From Thermoflexales bacterium (GTDB taxonomy: Bacteria; Chloroflexota; Anaerolineae; J036; Brachytrichaceae): a stretch of DNA of 46,119 nucleotides. The position numbers and the translations under genes are program-made. The stretch covers positions 1-46,119 of the forward strand of contig JANWVF010000041.1 of assembly GCA_025056965.1 (NCBI GenBank). Reading direction: 5' to 3'. The notes beneath the pieces were generated by a model. That model searched no databases. It was not told the DNA's origin and saw only the letters and a list, made by a program, of their open reading frames with translations. Shown here in pieces: positions 24,263 to 34,700 of the stretch; the first letter of the stretch is position 1, and each line of letters begins with the position of its first letter.

Positions 24263-26509
24263 ATGGAAGGTGAAAGAGGCGAGACAGGCCGTCAGAATGA
24301 CGCAACCAGAGCGCAGTGGCAAATCTGGCAAGAGGACCTGCGCCATCGGGCGATCGGGTTGGGGATAGCAGGGCTATACATCGCCGGAATAGCATTATCC
24401 GGTAGCTCGAGCCTGTTTATGGACTCCGGTCAGCACATACCGCTTGCTTTGTCTGCCTTCGCGCTGGCGGGGCTAATTCTGGTCGTGCGGCACTGGCGTC
24501 CGTTATGGGCCGCCTGGTTGGCGACAATCGGCAGCCTGGTGGTCGTCCTGCTGGTAATCGGGTGGGGGGGATTAGCGCCGGTCGCGGTGTTATTAGCTCT
24601 GCCGGTGGGCTTTGCTATGCTGGCGATCAGCTTTCGCGCCGGGCTGATTCTCGCAGCTGCCTGCACGGTGCTGGTGGTTGTTGGGTCGGTGCTTTTCTTT
24701 CAACTCCCGTTAGTGTTGTGTGTGGCGACGCTTGCGAGCATTTGGGGACTTTGTGCGCTGATCTGGTTAGCTATGGACTCGTTGTTGGTCATGGCCCGCT
24801 GGGCCTGGTCGAATTACGAGGAGGGGCGTCGCGCTCTAGAAAGGTCACGTGAGCAGCAGGCCAAGCTATGTAAAACGATGGAAGATCTTGCCGAGGCCAA
24901 CGCTCAACTCACACGGCTCAACCATCTCGCACAAGGGCTGCGTCAGGCTGCCGAAGAAGAGCGTCGCGCCAAAGAGCAATTTGTAGCTAATGTCAGCCAT
25001 GAGTTGCGCACGCCGTTGAACATGATCATTGGTTTCTGTGAGATGATTACTGATGCACCGGAGACCTATGGCAGTAACGTCCCCCAGGCACTGTTAGCCG
25101 ACTTGGAAGTCGTGCTGCGCAACAGCAGACATCTTTCGGAATTGATTGACGATGTGCTCGACCTAAGCCAGATCGAGGCAAATCGAATGGCGTTGACCAA
25201 AGAACGCGTGTCGCTCGCCGAGCTGATCCACGCAGCCACCGTTGCCGTGCGCCCCCTGATCGTCTCTAAAGGGCTGTCGCTCGAAATCGAAGTCTCAAAC
25301 GATCTGCCTGAGGTGTTCTGCGATCGCACGCGCATACGCGAGGTCATTCTGAATTTATTGAGCAATGCCGGACGATTCACCGAGCGAGGCGGAGTGCGCG
25401 TGCGCGCGTGGCAGGATCAAGGCGATGTCGTGATTAGCGTGGCGGACACCGGGCCGGGCATTTTGACATCCGATCTAAAGCGTATCTTCAAGCCTTTTGA
25501 GCAGTTGGACGGTTCAATCAGGCGACGCTACGGCGGTACCGGGCTCGGCTTAACAATTAGCAAGGGATTCGTCGAGTTACATGGCGGCAAAATGTGGGTC
25601 GAGAGTGAACTAGGTCAAGGTTCGACGTTTTACATCCGCTTACCCATCAATCCTCCACCGCCGCTCGTCTCTGGCGTGACGCGCTGGTTTAATCCGCATC
25701 AGCCATATGAAGACCTCCGACATCCTCTGCCTACCGGACTGCCGCCTGTGCGGCCTCGCTTGGTCGTGTTAGAGCAAGGCCGCAGTTTGCAGCGCCTGCT
25801 CAGCCGCTACGTAGATCAATTAGAGATCATCTCAGCGACTGACCTCGATCAGGCGAGTCGGGAACTCCAGCGCACGCCGGCCCAGGCCTTGCTGATCAAT
25901 GCCACGACCCTTGCCAATGCGCTCGAGCAGGTGAACCACTTGAAGGACTTGCCCTACGACCTACCTATATTGATGTGCGCTGTGCCTGAAATAGAGCAGA
26001 CACTCGGCGCGCTAGGGGCTTCGGAATATTTAGTCAAGCCCGTCAAGCGAGAGGTGTTATTGGCAGCCCTGGATCGCGTCGTCGGGAGCAACAAGAAAGT
26101 GCTTGTTGTGGATGATGAGCCAGATGCTTTGCAGCTGTTCAGCCGGATGCTCTTGGAAGCAGATCGGGGGTATCGCGTCATTAGGGCGGAGAGCAGTCGG
26201 CAAGCACTCCAGATCTTGAACCACGAGCGCCCAGATGTGATCTTGCTTGACCTCGTGATGCCCGAAATGAGTGGCTTTCAGCTTCTATCGGCGATACGGT
26301 CTGAGCGAGACTTGCAGCAAATCCCTGTGATCCTGATCTCTGCGCGGGATCCGATGGGGCATCCGGTAGTCAGCGCTGGGCTGGCCGTCACATACAGAAG
26401 CGGCCTTTCCGTGCAGCGCCTGCTTGCTGCGATAGAAGCTCTCATTTCCATACTTGGTCAGATTCCGCTAGCTGCTGATCAAGCGCGGCCAGTAACTGTT
26501 CGCGAGTGA
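24263..26509 (+). CDS. Membrane hybrid histidine kinase with degenerate and intact receiver domains
   Basis: The 748-residue protein starts at the ATG after GGGAGG. It has about six N-terminal transmembrane helices (30-180), a coiled coil (190-240), a HisKA domain with phospho-acceptor His246 (NVSHELRTP), and a HATPase domain with N-box LNLLSNAGRF, VADTGPGI and GGTGLGL. After about residue 490 comes a degenerate receiver (RPRLVVLEQG start, no phospho-acceptor Asp at LLINATT), then a second receiver (KKVLVVDDEPD; Asp663 in VILLDLVMPE). The second lacks the usual K-P, having VTYRSGLSV instead. The last 68 nt overlap the opposing receiver gene. It probably senses a signal for the nearby ABC importer, but that link is inferred from position. 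Confidence 0.9.
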   Translation: MEGERGETGRQNDATRAQWQIWQEDLRHRAIGLGIAGLYIAGIALSGSSSLFMDSGQHIPLALSAFALAGLILVVRHWRPLWAAWLATIGSLVVVLLVIGWGGLAPVAVLLALPVGFAMLAISFRAGLILAAACTVLVVVGSVLFFQLPLVLCVATLASIWGLCALIWLAMDSLLVMARWAWSNYEEGRRALERSREQQAKLCKTMEDLAEANAQLTRLNHLAQGLRQAAEEERRAKEQFVANVSHELRTPLNMIIGFCEMITDAPETYGSNVPQALLADLEVVLRNSRHLSELIDDVLDLSQIEANRMALTKERVSLAELIHAATVAVRPLIVSKGLSLEIEVSNDLPEVFCDRTRIREVILNLLSNAGRFTERGGVRVRAWQDQGDVVISVADTGPGILTSDLKRIFKPFEQLDGSIRRRYGGTGLGLTISKGFVELHGGKMWVESELGQGSTFYIRLPINPPPPLVSGVTRWFNPHQPYEDLRHPLPTGLPPVRPRLVVLEQGRSLQRLLSRYVDQLEIISATDLDQASRELQRTPAQALLINATTLANALEQVNHLKDLPYDLPILMCAVPEIEQTLGALGASEYLVKPVKREVLLAALDRVVGSNKKVLVVDDEPDALQLFSRMLLEADRGYRVIRAESSRQALQILNHERPDVILLDLVMPEMSGFQLLSAIRSERDLQQIPVILISARDPMGHPVVSAGLAVTYRSGLSVQRLLAAIEALISILGQIPLAADQARPVTVRE

Positions 26510-27695
26510 CCGGTTTGCGAAGGAAGGCTGCTGCGCCGAGCATTAAGGCGAGCTGTTCTTGAGGCATGATGGTGCAGACGATGATCGGCACACGTTGAGT
26601 GCGTGGGTGCTCCCTAAGTCGTCCGAGTGCATCCCAGCCGTCTATGTGAGGCAGCATAATATCTAAAAGGATAATGCGGGGCGGGGATTTCTCGACGAGC
26701 GCCAATGCCTGCTCGGGTTCACGCACACCTACGAAGTGGTAGCGGCTTCCTGAGAGATAGCGCTCGAATAAGCGAAGCGTGTCGGCATTGTCGTCAATCA
26801 CCAGCACCGGCACATCCGTGGCGACAGGCAGAAATACGTTGGCTGTGAGCGCATAGTGCCCTTCATCCCTTGTAACCTCAAACCGGCCCCCGAACATCTC
26901 GATCAGCTTAGCTGCCATCTCGATTTGTGCCGCGATCGCATGACCGCATGTCGAGGTGGGCGAGCCATTTGTTGTCGCTTGCAGCGCGATCTGCAGTCCT
27001 TCAGAAACCGATGTGACCGCTAAGCGCATCTTGCCACATGCGGCCGTCTGCACTGCGGCGCTAACAAGGTTGAGCAGACCCTGCTTCACAATGTGGATCT
27101 GGCCAGTCAACGGTGGAAGGCCTTCAGGAAGCGAGCATTCCACCGTGACATGTAAGCTGCGGATCAGCGGGTTGGTAATCCGTAGCACACAGGTAATGAC
27201 TTCGCCCACACGGATGACTTCATGAGGCAAAGACTGGCGTAGCCAGTCTAGTTCTTCACCTTTCTGGGAATAGTCGCCGGATTGGTCACCCCAGTCCTCT
27301 GCGTTGAAGGGTTGGATTCCTACTTCCAGATTGTATTTATGCCACAAGTAGTCCGCCAAGGTCTTCTCGGCGAGCCGCTCTTGCCGGCGCAGTTGTCGGA
27401 TACTTAGCCCTAGGTTAGCCGCTAGAGTTTGCTGGCTGAAATGCTCGACATAACGGTTTTGCAGGATGTAATAAATCCGCCAGCTATTTGCGTAGGGCGG
27501 AACGTCCCCGGTAGGCTTGAGTGCCTGGATGGCTTCGACCAGGATACGCCTTAATGCAGTGTGTGGGCTGGCTTGGGACTTCAGGCCAAACAGGGCAATG
27601 AATGGGCTATGGCGCAAAGCAGCGGGATCGTATAGCTGCTGTAATAACTTGCGCAGCTCTCCCAAGAAGTAGTCCTTGCTACTGTTACAGGTCAT
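26442..27695 (-). CDS. Receiver protein with HTH-like and degenerate ATPase-like domains
   Basis: The 417-residue product (start at the ATG at 27695; upstream in-frame sequence is not conserved-looking) has an N-terminal region with an HTH-like stretch (TLAANLGLSIRQLRRQERLAEKTL), a central segment like a histidine-kinase ATPase domain without its ATP motifs (IHIVKQGLLNLVSAAVQTA; AAKLIEMFGGRFEV) and a C-terminal receiver (VLVIDDNAD; Asp345 in IILLDIMLPHIDG; Lys in FLRKPV). The receiver is complete, so it can accept phosphate, probably from the histidine kinase that converges on it. It may be a phospho-relay or transcription-factor-like output. It is divergent from the SBP gene. Confidence 0.82.
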   Translation of the reverse strand: MTCNSSKDYFLGELRKLLQQLYDPAALRHSPFIALFGLKSQASPHTALRRILVEAIQALKPTGDVPPYANSWRIYYILQNRYVEHFSQQTLAANLGLSIRQLRRQERLAEKTLADYLWHKYNLEVGIQPFNAEDWGDQSGDYSQKGEELDWLRQSLPHEVIRVGEVITCVLRITNPLIRSLHVTVECSLPEGLPPLTGQIHIVKQGLLNLVSAAVQTAACGKMRLAVTSVSEGLQIALQATTNGSPTSTCGHAIAAQIEMAAKLIEMFGGRFEVTRDEGHYALTANVFLPVATDVPVLVIDDNADTLRLFERYLSGSRYHFVGVREPEQALALVEKSPPRIILLDIMLPHIDGWDALGRLREHPRTQRVPIIVCTIMPQEQLALMLGAAAFLRKPVTREQLLAALDQQLAESDQVWK

Positions 27696-27972
27696 GTCCT
27701 GTGGATGTCCGCTTAATGTCCGGAAAGGCCTTCTAAAGGCACAACCTGAGTATATACTGAAAAGAAGTTTAAGAAGTTGACCCGACAGCTTAACAGCGCG
27801 GTCAGCGTTCCTTAAAGTGCCATTGTTGCGCGGATGCATGTTGATGCCGCATTAGCTTTCGCCACAGTGTAGCTGCCGTCTCCCCATCCGTGCACCAGAA
27901 AAGCTTTGATCCTAAAACCGTCGCGTAGTCTTTCATACGCGAGGCATACATAACTTAAAGGAGGGTAAATAG
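27696..27972. promoter_or_regulatory. Divergent receiver/ABC importer control region
   Basis: The 277-nt spacer contains the 10-bp palindrome AGTATATACT (27749-27758), which supplies a TATACT -10-like box on both strands, and a small inverted repeat GCCTT-CTA-AAGGC next to it. The plus strand ends with a strong ribosome site (AAAGGAGGG) 8 nt before the SBP ATG. Coding potential is absent. The palindrome is a plausible operator for the adjacent receiver protein. Confidence 0.45.
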
Positions 27973-29745
27973 ATGAGCAAGAAAATGAACCGTCGCAAAT
28001 TCCTGCGCGTGTCGGCTGCTTCGGCCGGCACATTGGCCCTGGCTGCATGCGCGCCACAGGCAGCCGCACCGACGACTGCCCCTGCAGCAACTGAGCCGCC
28101 GGCTGTGACCGAGGCTACGGCTGCACCGGCAGCAACCGCAGCTCCGGTAGCCGCGACCTCGAGCTGTCAGATGGACTGGAATCCCACCTTCCCTCAACCC
28201 TTTAAGGTATATGATCCTCCTTTGGAAGTGGCAGTGATCTGGCCGCCGGGGATGACTTTCCCAGAAGGGATGAGTTGGAACAACAATCCGATGTACAACC
28301 GCACGGTCGAGTACACAGGTATCAAGTTCACCATCCACTGGGAGGCTTCTGGCGATTTGTTGGAGCAAAAGCTGGCGGCAGACTTGGCTGCCGGGACACT
28401 CCCCGACGTCTTCTATGCAGCTGGTCTCTTCCTGGAGCAACTGATTGATAACAATGCCATTGAAGACATCAAGTCAATCTGGGAGACTACTGCTTCGCCG
28501 CTCACTAAAGAGAAGAAGATGTACCCGGATTACAAGTGGTGGAAACCTGTCCGACGCGGCGATAAGCTCTACGGTATTCCCTACACCTGGGGCCCTGCTT
28601 ACAACGTAGATAATCTCTGTTTCGTCCGCCAGGACTGGCTGGATAAACTCGGGTTGCAACCACCGGAGACGGTTGAGCAGTGGGGAGAGGTAGCCCGTGC
28701 GTTCCGAGATGCCGGCTTGTGTCAGTTCGGGATCAACGCATGCAAGAGGTTGGTCACATGGTATCAGAGCCTCGATCCCATCTTTGGCGCGTTTGGCGTC
28801 ATGCCTGGATTCTGGGTGAAAGCTGAAGGCGGCACGTTGAAATACGACAGCCTCTCTCCAGCAGTTAAGGACGCGTTGGCCGTCATCCGACAGTGGTATG
28901 AGGAGGGATTGCTTGACCCGGACTTCTACACCTATGGGGAAGGAGACGCAGCCGGCCACATCGCAGCCTCGAAGGTGGGCTTGTTCACCGCGCCTTGGTG
29001 GCACGGAGGCATGCAAGTTAAGCTGGAGCAGGAGAATCCAGGGATGAAACTGGCTCCAATTCCTTACCCGAAAGGTCCGCAGGGCAAGCAGGGACGCAAG
29101 GCCTCCAGCGAGGTAGGACCCAGCGTGGTGTTTAGGAAGGGCTTGGATCCGCTTAAGATCGAGGCATGCATCAATAACTTGAACTGGCATATTGAGATGC
29201 ATGTAAACTGGCAGAAGTATCAGCAGTATGGCGAATGGCGCAACAGCCATGCCTTCGTCGAAGGCCTAGAGTGGGTGTGGGGAGAGAACTGCGAGCTGAA
29301 AGATGGGCCACTGGCGATGCCGAAGACCTACGAATGGATGAATACGATTGACTTCGGCTTTCCGTACGTAGTCTACCCCACCTACCAGGCCGATCCCTTC
29401 AGGGATATCCTTGAATGGTCCAAGCAAGACCCGTCCAAGCTCAACAAAGCGCAACGCTTCCTGCTCAATAACCCGATCGTGTTGCGCGAAGCCGACTACT
29501 ACTCTAAAGTTTTCGACACGCTGGATACGCAGATCGTCAATGAGTACTTTGGCAACCCAACAGACGCGATGAAGCAGTATCTGCCGGATCTTTCCAGCCT
29601 CGAATCCGAGGTATTCACCAACATCGTCATCGGCAACGAGCCGCTGGATCGGTTTGACAGCTTCGTAGAGGAATGGAAGGCCAAAGGCGGTGAAGACGTG
29701 ACGCGCGATGTGAATGCCTGGTATAAGGCTACCTTTGGCGGCTAA
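27973..29745 (+). CDS. Extracellular solute-binding lipoprotein of a CUT1-type ABC importer
   Basis: The 590-residue protein has a twin-arginine signal (NRRKFLRVS) and a lipobox ending at Cys26 (LALAAC), then an Ala/Pro/Thr linker and a large solute-binding fold. Its length and the LplA-like layout match binding proteins paired with LplB/YtcP-type permeases, which carry oligosaccharides or uronate-containing glycans. Many aromatic residues (YKWWKPVRRG, PWWHGGM, WQKYQQYGEW) fit a sugar-binding cleft. The Tat motif suggests folding before export. Ligand unknown. Confidence 0.92.
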   Translation: MSKKMNRRKFLRVSAASAGTLALAACAPQAAAPTTAPAATEPPAVTEATAAPAATAAPVAATSSCQMDWNPTFPQPFKVYDPPLEVAVIWPPGMTFPEGMSWNNNPMYNRTVEYTGIKFTIHWEASGDLLEQKLAADLAAGTLPDVFYAAGLFLEQLIDNNAIEDIKSIWETTASPLTKEKKMYPDYKWWKPVRRGDKLYGIPYTWGPAYNVDNLCFVRQDWLDKLGLQPPETVEQWGEVARAFRDAGLCQFGINACKRLVTWYQSLDPIFGAFGVMPGFWVKAEGGTLKYDSLSPAVKDALAVIRQWYEEGLLDPDFYTYGEGDAAGHIAASKVGLFTAPWWHGGMQVKLEQENPGMKLAPIPYPKGPQGKQGRKASSEVGPSVVFRKGLDPLKIEACINNLNWHIEMHVNWQKYQQYGEWRNSHAFVEGLEWVWGENCELKDGPLAMPKTYEWMNTIDFGFPYVVYPTYQADPFRDILEWSKQDPSKLNKAQRFLLNNPIVLREADYYSKVFDTLDTQIVNEYFGNPTDAMKQYLPDLSSLESEVFTNIVIGNEPLDRFDSFVEEWKAKGGEDVTRDVNAWYKATFGG

Positions 29746-29767
29746 TCGGCGTGAGTCGGTTCACTTT

Positions 29768-29810
29768 GCCGAGCGGATCTGGGCTGGCTATGAGCCCGAG
29801 TCCGCTCGGC
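29768..29810 (+). other. Long intercistronic stem-loop between SBP and permease genes
   Basis: A perfect 10-bp stem GCCGAGCGGA (29768-29777) / TCCGCTCGGC (29801-29810) encloses a second stem GGGCT (29781-29785) / AGCCC (29793-29797). It begins 22 nt after the SBP stop. It is not followed by a U tract. Such hairpins commonly protect the SBP part of an ABC-importer transcript from 3'-5' decay, giving more SBP than permease. Confidence 0.65.
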
Positions 29811-29859
29811 TCGTTATTCGGCTCGTGATCTCGCTATATCGTTATATTGAAAAGCAAGT

Positions 29860-30846
29860 ATGACAGAGCTCATCCGCACATCCCCGAGCGTGCTTCTCGC
29901 TGAGAAGACCGCGCGAGCGACGACGACACGCCGGCCACCATTCCGAGTGATCCTCAAGCAGCACTGGATGTTGTATGCCATGTTGCTGCCGGCGCTGATC
30001 CTGTTAGCGCTTTTCCATTTTTATCCGATTTGGGGAGTGCTGATTGCGTTCAAAGATTACAGCCCGGTGAAGGGCATCCTAGATTCGCCCTGGGTGGGCT
30101 TGGATAATTTTCGACGCTTCTTCGAGAGCCAAAACGCTTGGCCTATCATTCGTAACACCCTATTCATCGCGATCGGCAAGATCTTCTTTGTTCAGCTCGC
30201 CGCGCTCGTCTTTGCGCTCATGTTAAACGAAGTGCGCATTCGCATCTTCAAGCGCGCCATACAGACCGCAACAACGCTGCCCCACTTCCTCTCATGGGTG
30301 ATCATCGGCGGGATCATGGTTCAGATTTTGTCTACGACGGGTGTGGTGAACCGAGTGATCGGCCTTTTAGGCATCGCGCCGATTCGCTTCCTCGGCCGTC
30401 CGGACATCTTCCCCTGGACGCTCATCTTTTCGGAAGTATGGAAGGAGTTCGGCTTTGCGGCCGTGATCTACCTTGCGGCGCTCACGGCAATCAACCCCGA
30501 GTTATATGAGGCTGCCGCGGTAGATGGCGCGGGCCGCTTTGGCCGCTTATTTCACATCACGCTGCCGGGCATCCGGCCTACGATTGTCTTGATGGCTTGT
30601 CTCAGCTTGGGCAGCGTGCTTAATGCCGGCTTCGAGCAGGTGCTGGTCTTATACAACCCAGTTGTGTATAGGACGGGCGACATTATTGATACCTTTGTCT
30701 TTCGCGTTGGTCTTGTGGGGCAGGGGGGAATGCCGGATTACGGCTTGGGCGCTGCCGTAGGGTTGCTCAAGTCGGGCATTGGGTTCTTTCTCATCCTGCT
30801 CTCGTATTGGTTGGCCGATCGTTTTGCGAACTACCGCATTTTCTAG
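29860..30846 (+). CDS. Sugar ABC importer permease, LplB-like
   Basis: The 328-residue membrane protein has about six transmembrane helices after a 30-residue cytosolic N-terminus and the ABC-permease EAA loop YEAAAVDGAGRFGRLFHITLPGI, which contacts the ATPase. The opening MLYAMLLPALILLALFHFYPIWG and the segment WVGLDNFRRFF match the LplB/MalF-type family. It pairs with the second permease 42 nt downstream. No ATPase gene is in the window, so a shared MsmK-like ATPase encoded elsewhere is expected. Confidence 0.93.
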   Translation: MTELIRTSPSVLLAEKTARATTTRRPPFRVILKQHWMLYAMLLPALILLALFHFYPIWGVLIAFKDYSPVKGILDSPWVGLDNFRRFFESQNAWPIIRNTLFIAIGKIFFVQLAALVFALMLNEVRIRIFKRAIQTATTLPHFLSWVIIGGIMVQILSTTGVVNRVIGLLGIAPIRFLGRPDIFPWTLIFSEVWKEFGFAAVIYLAALTAINPELYEAAAVDGAGRFGRLFHITLPGIRPTIVLMACLSLGSVLNAGFEQVLVLYNPVVYRTGDIIDTFVFRVGLVGQGGMPDYGLGAAVGLLKSGIGFFLILLSYWLADRFANYRIF

Positions 30847-30888
30847 CCCTGTGAACTAGGGCGTTAGTTTTCCGAGGTGCGAGACGCG

Positions 30889-31785
30889 ATGGCAGGTAAA
30901 GCGAGCCTTTCTGACCGAATCGTAGATGCGATCCTCTATACCATCCTGCTAATTTTGGCGCTGGCCTGTGTTGCGCCTTTCATTCATGTCGCCGCGCTAT
31001 CGCTCAGTAATCAGGCCGCGGTAGCCGCGCGTCAGGTCGGGCTGTGGCCGGTAGGAATGCACTTCCAGAACTATCTATTCATCATGGCGGATAGGCTGTT
31101 CATTAATTCCTTCGGCATCTCCCTACTGCGCGTGGTCGTCGGCGTGAGCTTGGGATTGCTGGTTACGGTAATCACGGCGTATCCTCTGTCGCGCGACCAT
31201 CTTTATATGCCCGGCCGCACGATCTTTAAATTGCTCATGCTGTTTGGCATGATGTTCAGCGGCGGCTTGATCCCTTACTTTCTGGCGCTGCGTGATCTTG
31301 GCTTGTTGAACACGTTCTGGGTGCTGATCATCCCGCTTGCTCTTAACATCTTCAACGTCATTCTGGTGATCAACTTCTTCCGTGGCATCCCTCAAGAGTT
31401 GTGGGAGGCTGCTGTTCTGGACGGCGCCAGTCATCTGCAGGTGCTCTTTCAGGTCTTCATTCCGATTTCAAAGCCTGTTTTAGCGACCATCACGCTGTTC
31501 TCGTCGGTGATGCATTGGAACTCGTGGTTCGATGGCGTGATCTTTCTCAAAGAAGCGGTGCAGTGGCCGCTGCAGAGTTATCTCTACTCCAAAGTGACGA
31601 CGCGCATGTTGCAATGGCAGACGGCCGTATCGGCCGAGGTTGCCGGCCAGACCTTCCAAGAAGCTACACCCGAAGGCTTGGCGACCGCGATGATCCTAAT
31701 CGCGACGATTCCGATCCTGATCGTCTACCCGTTGTTGCAGCGCTACTTCGTCACAGGCTTAACTCTCGGCTCGATCAAAGAGTGA
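30889..31785 (+). CDS. Sugar ABC importer permease, YtcP/LplC-like
   Basis: The 298-residue membrane protein (ATG at 30889; GTG at 30877 would add four residues) has about six transmembrane helices and the EAA loop WEAAVLDGASHLQVLFQVFIPISKP. LRVVVGVSLGLLVTVITAYPLSR and GLIPYFLALRDLGLLNTFWVLIIP are typical of the CarQ/LplC-type carbohydrate permeases. It is the last transporter gene, 13 nt before the GH2 gene, so uptake and hydrolysis genes are cotranscribed. Confidence 0.93.
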   Translation: MAGKASLSDRIVDAILYTILLILALACVAPFIHVAALSLSNQAAVAARQVGLWPVGMHFQNYLFIMADRLFINSFGISLLRVVVGVSLGLLVTVITAYPLSRDHLYMPGRTIFKLLMLFGMMFSGGLIPYFLALRDLGLLNTFWVLIIPLALNIFNVILVINFFRGIPQELWEAAVLDGASHLQVLFQVFIPISKPVLATITLFSSVMHWNSWFDGVIFLKEAVQWPLQSYLYSKVTTRMLQWQTAVSAEVAGQTFQEATPEGLATAMILIATIPILIVYPLLQRYFVTGLTLGSIKE

Positions 31786-31798
31786 AGCAGGCGCACCG

Positions 31799-34700
31799 AT
31801 GACTGCAATGCGACGCGATCTATTTGCCGAGATCGCTGCAGAGCTCAACAACGATGCGCAGCCGCGCACGCCTGCGCGCGCCACCCTGGTTGAGCCGCAA
31901 CCGCTCGATTTGCCGGCTCGCTTTCTGCCCGCTGAGTCAAACGATCCGAGTGCCGCTTTCGCGCCGACCCCGAAGCTCGATACGCCCGAGCTCCTAGCCC
32001 AAGCCTTGGACGAATACCGGCGTCGCTATGCCCCTTTTCTTGCGAATTTGGCGCCGGAGCTGGAGACGACGCGCATTCGCCTGCCGATATATGAATTCGA
32101 CTGGCGCATCGCAACGGCAGAGGACGCATCGGATTTCGTCGGCGTACTTGAGGGCCGCGGAACCTGGCAGCGCATACGCATCCCTCACTATGGCGGACCG
32201 CTTGGTCGGGCGACGACCTTCTACCGCACCTGCTTTGTGCTAAGTGAAGAAATGCTCGCGCGAGATGCGCTCTTCGTCTCCTTCGGCGGCGTGGACTATC
32301 GCGCGCATGTTTTCCTCAACGGTGTGTATCTGGGCTCGCATGAAGGGTTCTTTGCGCCGTTCGAGTTTGACGCTCGCGCAGCTGCGCGAGCGGGCGAGAA
32401 CACACTGGTCATTCGGGTGGAGAACGACGCTATATGTATGGGCAACGACTCGTGGGGCGCAGATGGGCATCTGTACGAGGGCGATAAGCTATACGCTGCT
32501 ACCGGCCCCGGCTACGATGATCCGGAAATAGGATGGCAGCATTGCCCACCCGGCATGGGTATCTATCAACAGGTCTGCGTCGAGGCCAGGTCGGCGATTT
32601 TCATCTCCGACATTTTCGTTCGTCCGCTGCTCGACCAAGCTGCAGCAGAAGCCTGGGTGGAAGTCTATAACACCAAGCCGATTCGTTGCCCCATCGCCAT
32701 CGAAATCTCGCTCTTCGGTCAGAATTTTGAAGAAGCGGTCTTCGTCGGCGAACGCTACGAACTTGCCGGTCCAGCTGGGCCGACGACTAACCAGTACCGT
32801 TTGCCTTTCTCGGTGCCTAATCCACGCATCTGGGATCCGGAGACCCCTTGGCTCTATCAGCTTCAGGTACGCCTACTGGATGCCGAGGGGCGAATGCTGG
32901 ATGCGCAAAAAGCGCATTTCGGCATGCGCTCTTTTCGCATGGATACCGACGGAGAACCGAAAGGGCGCTTCTACCTGAACGGACGGCCGATTCGGCTGCG
33001 CGGTGCAAATACGATGGGATTCGAGCAACAGGATGTGATGCGGGGCGATCTCGACCAGCTTCGCGACGACATCCTGCTCGCTAAGATTGGTCATATCAAC
33101 TTCCTGCGACTTACCCAGCGTCCGGTGCAGCCGGAAGTCTACGACATGTGCGACAAGCTGGGGATGATGACGCAGACCGATTTGCCACTCTTCGCCGTCT
33201 TGCGTCGCAATCAGTTTGTGGAAGCCGTGCGCCAGGCGGGCGAGATGGAACGCTTGGTGCGCAACCACCCTTGCAACATCCTAGTTACTTACATCAACGA
33301 ACCCTTCCCTCGAGGTTGGAACAAACTGCATCGTCATCTCTCGCGCCCCGAGTTGGAGAGCTTCTTCCTGACCGCCGATCAGGTGGTGCACTTGGCTAAC
33401 CCGGATCGCGTCATCAAAGCAGTGGACGGGGACTATGATCCTCCTGGTCCCGGCTTGCCCGATAATCACTGCTATTGTGGCTGGTATAACGGGCATGGCA
33501 TAGACCTCGGCAAGCTTCACAGAGGCTATTGGCAAGCTGTGAAGCCCGGCTGGTTCTATGGTTGTGGAGAGTTCGGTGCCGAAGGGCTTGATCCAGCGGA
33601 TTTGATGCGCCGGCGCTATCCTCCCGCGTGGCTGCCACAGACGCCCGACGAAGAGCGCAGTTGGACTCCCGATCGCATCCCCGGTGCGCAAACAGGCCGC
33701 TTCCATTACCTCTGGTTCGATACCCAACACAGCGTGGACAGTTGGTGCGCGGCCAGTCAGGAGCATCAAGCTTGGGTTACTCGTCTGATGACCGAGGCCT
33801 TTCGACGCGATCGTCGGATGGTCTCGTTCGCCATCCATCTCTTCATAGACGCCTTCCCGGCAAGCTGGATGAAGACGATCATGGACACCGAGCGGCGCCC
33901 TAAGCCCGCTTACTTTGCCTATCGCGAAGCACTCACTCCACTCATGGTCAACCTGCGCACGGATCGTTGGGCATTTTGGGCCGAAGAACCGATGTGCATT
34001 GAAGTTTGGGTATGCAACGATCGGCCCGACGCGCTCAACGGGCTCTGGCTTCATTATCAGGTGGAAATCGCAGGTCAAGTGGTCTTCAGTCAGCGCACGC
34101 AGGCTGATGTGCCAGCTTGTGATAGTGCCTTCCAAGGATTCCTGCGCTTGCCCGCGCCTTACGTCGAGCAGCGCACGACTGCTGTGATTCGCCTAGGGCT
34201 GTTGACCGCGCAAGGTCAAGTGGTGCATGACACGGCAATGAGCGTCGAGATATTCCCTCGTTTGACCAAGATGCAGGGTAGGGTATGGGTCATCGGCTCC
34301 GCACACGATGAGGCCGGCAGGCTTGCCCGCGCGCTTGAACTGAACGCTGCCGAATCGAACCTGAACTGCCCTCCTACGATTTTGATCGGCGATCTAGGGA
34401 CATATGCGTTGCGCAAAGACGAAGTTACCGAAGCCGTCTTGCGGGGTGCGACCGCCGTCTTCCTGAATCTGCCAATCGGTCAACACGAAATATTCGGCGA
34501 TCAGGTGGAGGTCTCTGCCTGCGGGATGAATCCGCGTCATTTCGTCTCGCGCGCTACCGGTCATCCATTGGTTGCCGGTTTCAAACCATACGACTTCCGC
34601 TTTTGGTATAACGATGAGGCGGGTTACGTCACACCCTTGCTAACAACGGTCTTCGACGCTCCCGATTGGATGCCGATCTTGGCTTCGGGGAATGGGAGCT

